Source of the DNA: Podochytrium sp. JEL0797
Lineage: Eukaryota > Chytridiomycota > Chytridiomycetes > Chytridiales > Chytriomycetaceae
NCBI GenBank assembly: GCA_027596195.1
Contig: JADGJG010000223.1
Coordinates: 1-30,029, forward strand
Direction of reading: 5' to 3'
Length of the DNA: 30,029 nucleotides
The translations under genes were made by a program, and so were the position numbers. Under the pieces are notes generated by a model. That model was not told the DNA's origin. It saw only the letters and a program-made list of their open reading frames with translations, and made no database searches. Shown here in pieces: positions 29,725-30,029 of this stretch; the stretch's first letter is position 1; each line of letters begins with the position of its first letter.

Positions 29725-30029
29725 ATGGCCCTTGACTGGACAATCATCTTCCCTGCCTTTGTCGGATGTGCGCTCACGTTCTTGGGCGCATGCACGGCCA
29801 AGTTGAGCAAGTTCCTCCGACCCTCGCTGGCTACCGGACACGCGATCACGTTCGCAGCTCTCTTCACGACCATCTTCTTCCTCATTGATTCCCAAGGCGG
29901 TGAAGATGTGGACTACCAGGCGGGGAACCAAGACACTCCGTGGTATGCCTACATTGGCGGCTTGACCATTCCCTTCGTGGTGTTTGCCTACGCACTCTGC
30001 ATTCCCGTCCTCGGTGCCAACCTCACGTT
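29725..30029 (+). CDS. YdcZ-type member C', 5' part only
   Basis: This starts MALDWTIIFPAFVGCALTFL and is nearly identical to the C head at 27311-27617, differing at a few residues (Asp4 here versus Gly in C; GGLTIPF versus GGLASPF). Asp4 is also present in A and B, so C' keeps the ancestral residue. The frame is open to the right edge, giving 101 codons ending IPVLGANLT. The missing part should hold the rest of the first half, the linker and the second half. Confidence 0.85.
   Translation, partial: MALDWTIIFPAFVGCALTFLGACTAKLSKFLRPSLATGHAITFAALFTTIFFLIDSQGGEDVDYQAGNQDTPWYAYIGGLTIPFVVFAYALCIPVLGANLT

Larger units (their letters stand above)
27618..30029 (+). repeat. Tandem repeat unit 2 of the transporter array (A'-B'-C'), incomplete at both ends
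   Basis: Second unit of the array, lacking the first part of A' and running off the window inside C'. It holds all of the coding damage seen in the array except the C part of the chimera. Confidence 0.8.

Overview
The window is eukaryotic: most genes are split by short GT-AG introns (about 41-95 nt, one near 265 nt) with GTAAGT/GTGAGT-type donors, and there are no operons or bacterial ribosome-binding sites. Gene content points to a zoosporic fungus, most likely a chytrid. It has a fungal RSC9/ARID2-type chromatin-remodelling subunit, a PHO89-like phosphate permease, plant-type leucine-rich-repeat (LRR) proteins and a very large protein carrying a CFAP97 flagellar domain, which a non-flagellated fungus would not be expected to keep. 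This is inference from content; no rRNA, tRNA or other species marker is present.

Layout. (1) 1-6726: a tandemly duplicated two-gene segment on the minus strand, each copy an F-box/LRR gene followed by a PHO-4 family phosphate transporter. The left transporter runs off the window, the left LRR copy has a frame break near 3116, and the right LRR copy is a multiply frameshifted pseudogene. (2) 7190-10022 (+): RSC9/ARID2-like subunit, five exons. (3) 10447-11613 (-): a small LRR receptor-like single-pass membrane protein without a kinase, convergent with RSC9. (4) 11718-12742 (-): a clear CCDC25/Jlp2 orthologue, three exons. (5) 12947-13734 (+): a third F-box/LRR copy, a decayed pseudogene. (6) 14006-16514 (+): an alpha-arrestin-like trafficking adaptor with a PPEY motif. 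(7) 16815-24623 (+): a ten-exon, roughly 2444-residue protein joining a CFAP97 domain, coiled coil, NWD1-like DUF4062 and STAND NTPase modules (with a degenerate P-loop) and a WD40 array. (8) 24759-30029 (+): a tandem array of YdcZ-type (DMT superfamily) membrane transporters, arranged A-B-C then A'-B'-C'. A and B are intact ORFs, C and A' are fused out of frame, B' is frameshifted and C' runs off the right edge.

The most interesting item is the CFAP97-NWD fusion: a putative axonemal domain on a signal-transduction-type STAND/WD40 scaffold whose Walker A lysine is missing. Second is the YdcZ array, where the sequence stops at the same motif at which the C/A' chimera changes copy. That could be real unequal recombination or an assembly break in near-identical repeats.

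All calls come from reading the translation and splice signals by eye. Family names rest on recognised motifs, not on searches. No tRNA, rRNA, CRISPR array, transposase or reverse transcriptase was seen.
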